In this document: positions 18,303-18,424 of the stretch, one piece after another
How positions within the stretch are numbered: position 1 is the stretch's first letter
Layout of the letters: each line of letters opens with the position of its first letter
NCBI GenBank assembly: GCA_021802115.1
Contig: JAKABA010000039.1
Span: forward strand, 1-18,424
Length of the DNA: 18,424 bases
Direction: 5' to 3'
DNA from: a bacterium
Lineage (GTDB): Bacteria; Chloroflexota; Dormibacteria; UBA8260; Bog-877
Notes under the pieces: model-generated
What the model was told of the DNA's origin: nothing
What the model saw: the letters and a program-made list of their open reading frames with translations, nothing else
The model's database searches: none
Translations under genes and position numbers: made by a program

Positions 18303-18424
18303 GCGGAACGGTGAACCCAGGCTCAGAGTCGCAGCTTTCAGCTTAGCCTCCCCAGGTGTCAAGGAGAGGCAGGTCCCGCTCCAGCCAGCGCCCCGAGCCC
18401 AGCCTCCTCGAGCCGTCTCCCGAG
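18303..18424. other. Right-edge non-coding tail
   Basis: No gene or RNA was recognised in the last 122 bases. AAGGAGAGG at 18361-18369 looks like a ribosome site, but no start codon follows at suitable spacing. Confidence 0.3.

Noticed and set aside
18357..18362. Perfect TTGACA on the minus strand near the right edge
   Set aside because: No -10 hexamer occurs at 15-19 bases spacing, and it points into the 3' end of the convergent aquaporin gene.

Overview
The window is GC-rich bacterial DNA with dense genes, frequent GTG/TTG starts, strong GGAGG-type ribosome sites and short or overlapping junctions. It resembles a chromosomal stretch from a high-GC, probably soil-dwelling, aerobic heterotroph, either an actinobacterium or a Chloroflexota/Dormibacterota-like lineage. 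No rRNA, tRNA or phylogenetic marker is present, so the lineage is a guess. No mobile element, CRISPR array or tRNA was seen.

Layout, left to right. (1) 1-1004 (-): a broken FAD-binding dehydrogenase related to 3-ketosteroid dehydrogenases, with a frameshift and an in-frame stop. (2) 1393-2541 (+): a radical SAM/SPASM protein, ending at a UUCG hairpin. (3) 2977-4415 (+): a two-gene cassette with a GTGA overlap. It encodes a degenerate ADP-ribosylglycohydrolase-fold protein and a NYN/PIN-like nuclease with its acidic residues intact. (4) 7092-4391 (-): a MeaB/ArgK-type G-protein chaperone followed two bases later by the large subunit of a B12-dependent acyl-CoA mutase. The mutase active-site pair is Phe/Gln, as in isobutyryl-CoA mutase, not Tyr/Arg as in methylmalonyl-CoA mutase. 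(5) 7248-8156 (+): a lipoprotein of unknown function. (6) 14351-8435 (-): sucC, sucD, an acyl-CoA dehydrogenase and a thiolase in a tight operon, then a second acyl-CoA dehydrogenase that probably has its own promoter. (7) 14579-15733 (+): a galactokinase-like GHMP kinase. (8) 17401-15761 (-): an acyl-CoA carboxylase carboxyltransferase subunit of propionyl-CoA type. (9) 17422-18270 (+): an aquaporin with an NPC first motif and an unusual predicted selectivity filter.

The minus-strand genes suggest short- and branched-chain acyl-CoA catabolism. Acyl-CoA dehydrogenases and thiolase would carry out beta-oxidation, the mutase would exchange isobutyryl-CoA and butyryl-CoA skeletons, the carboxylase would handle propionyl-CoA, and succinyl-CoA synthetase would harvest ATP or GTP. 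Several partners are absent here: the B12-binding mutase subunit, the biotin carboxylase/BCCP subunit, the methylmalonyl-CoA epimerase, and the enoyl-CoA hydratase and hydroxyacyl-CoA dehydrogenase.

The most novel-looking parts are the degenerate ADP-ribosylglycohydrolase/NYN nuclease pair, the ICM-like residues in a gene that would normally be labelled methylmalonyl-CoA mutase, and the NPC aquaporin. No obvious complete new system is visible beyond these.
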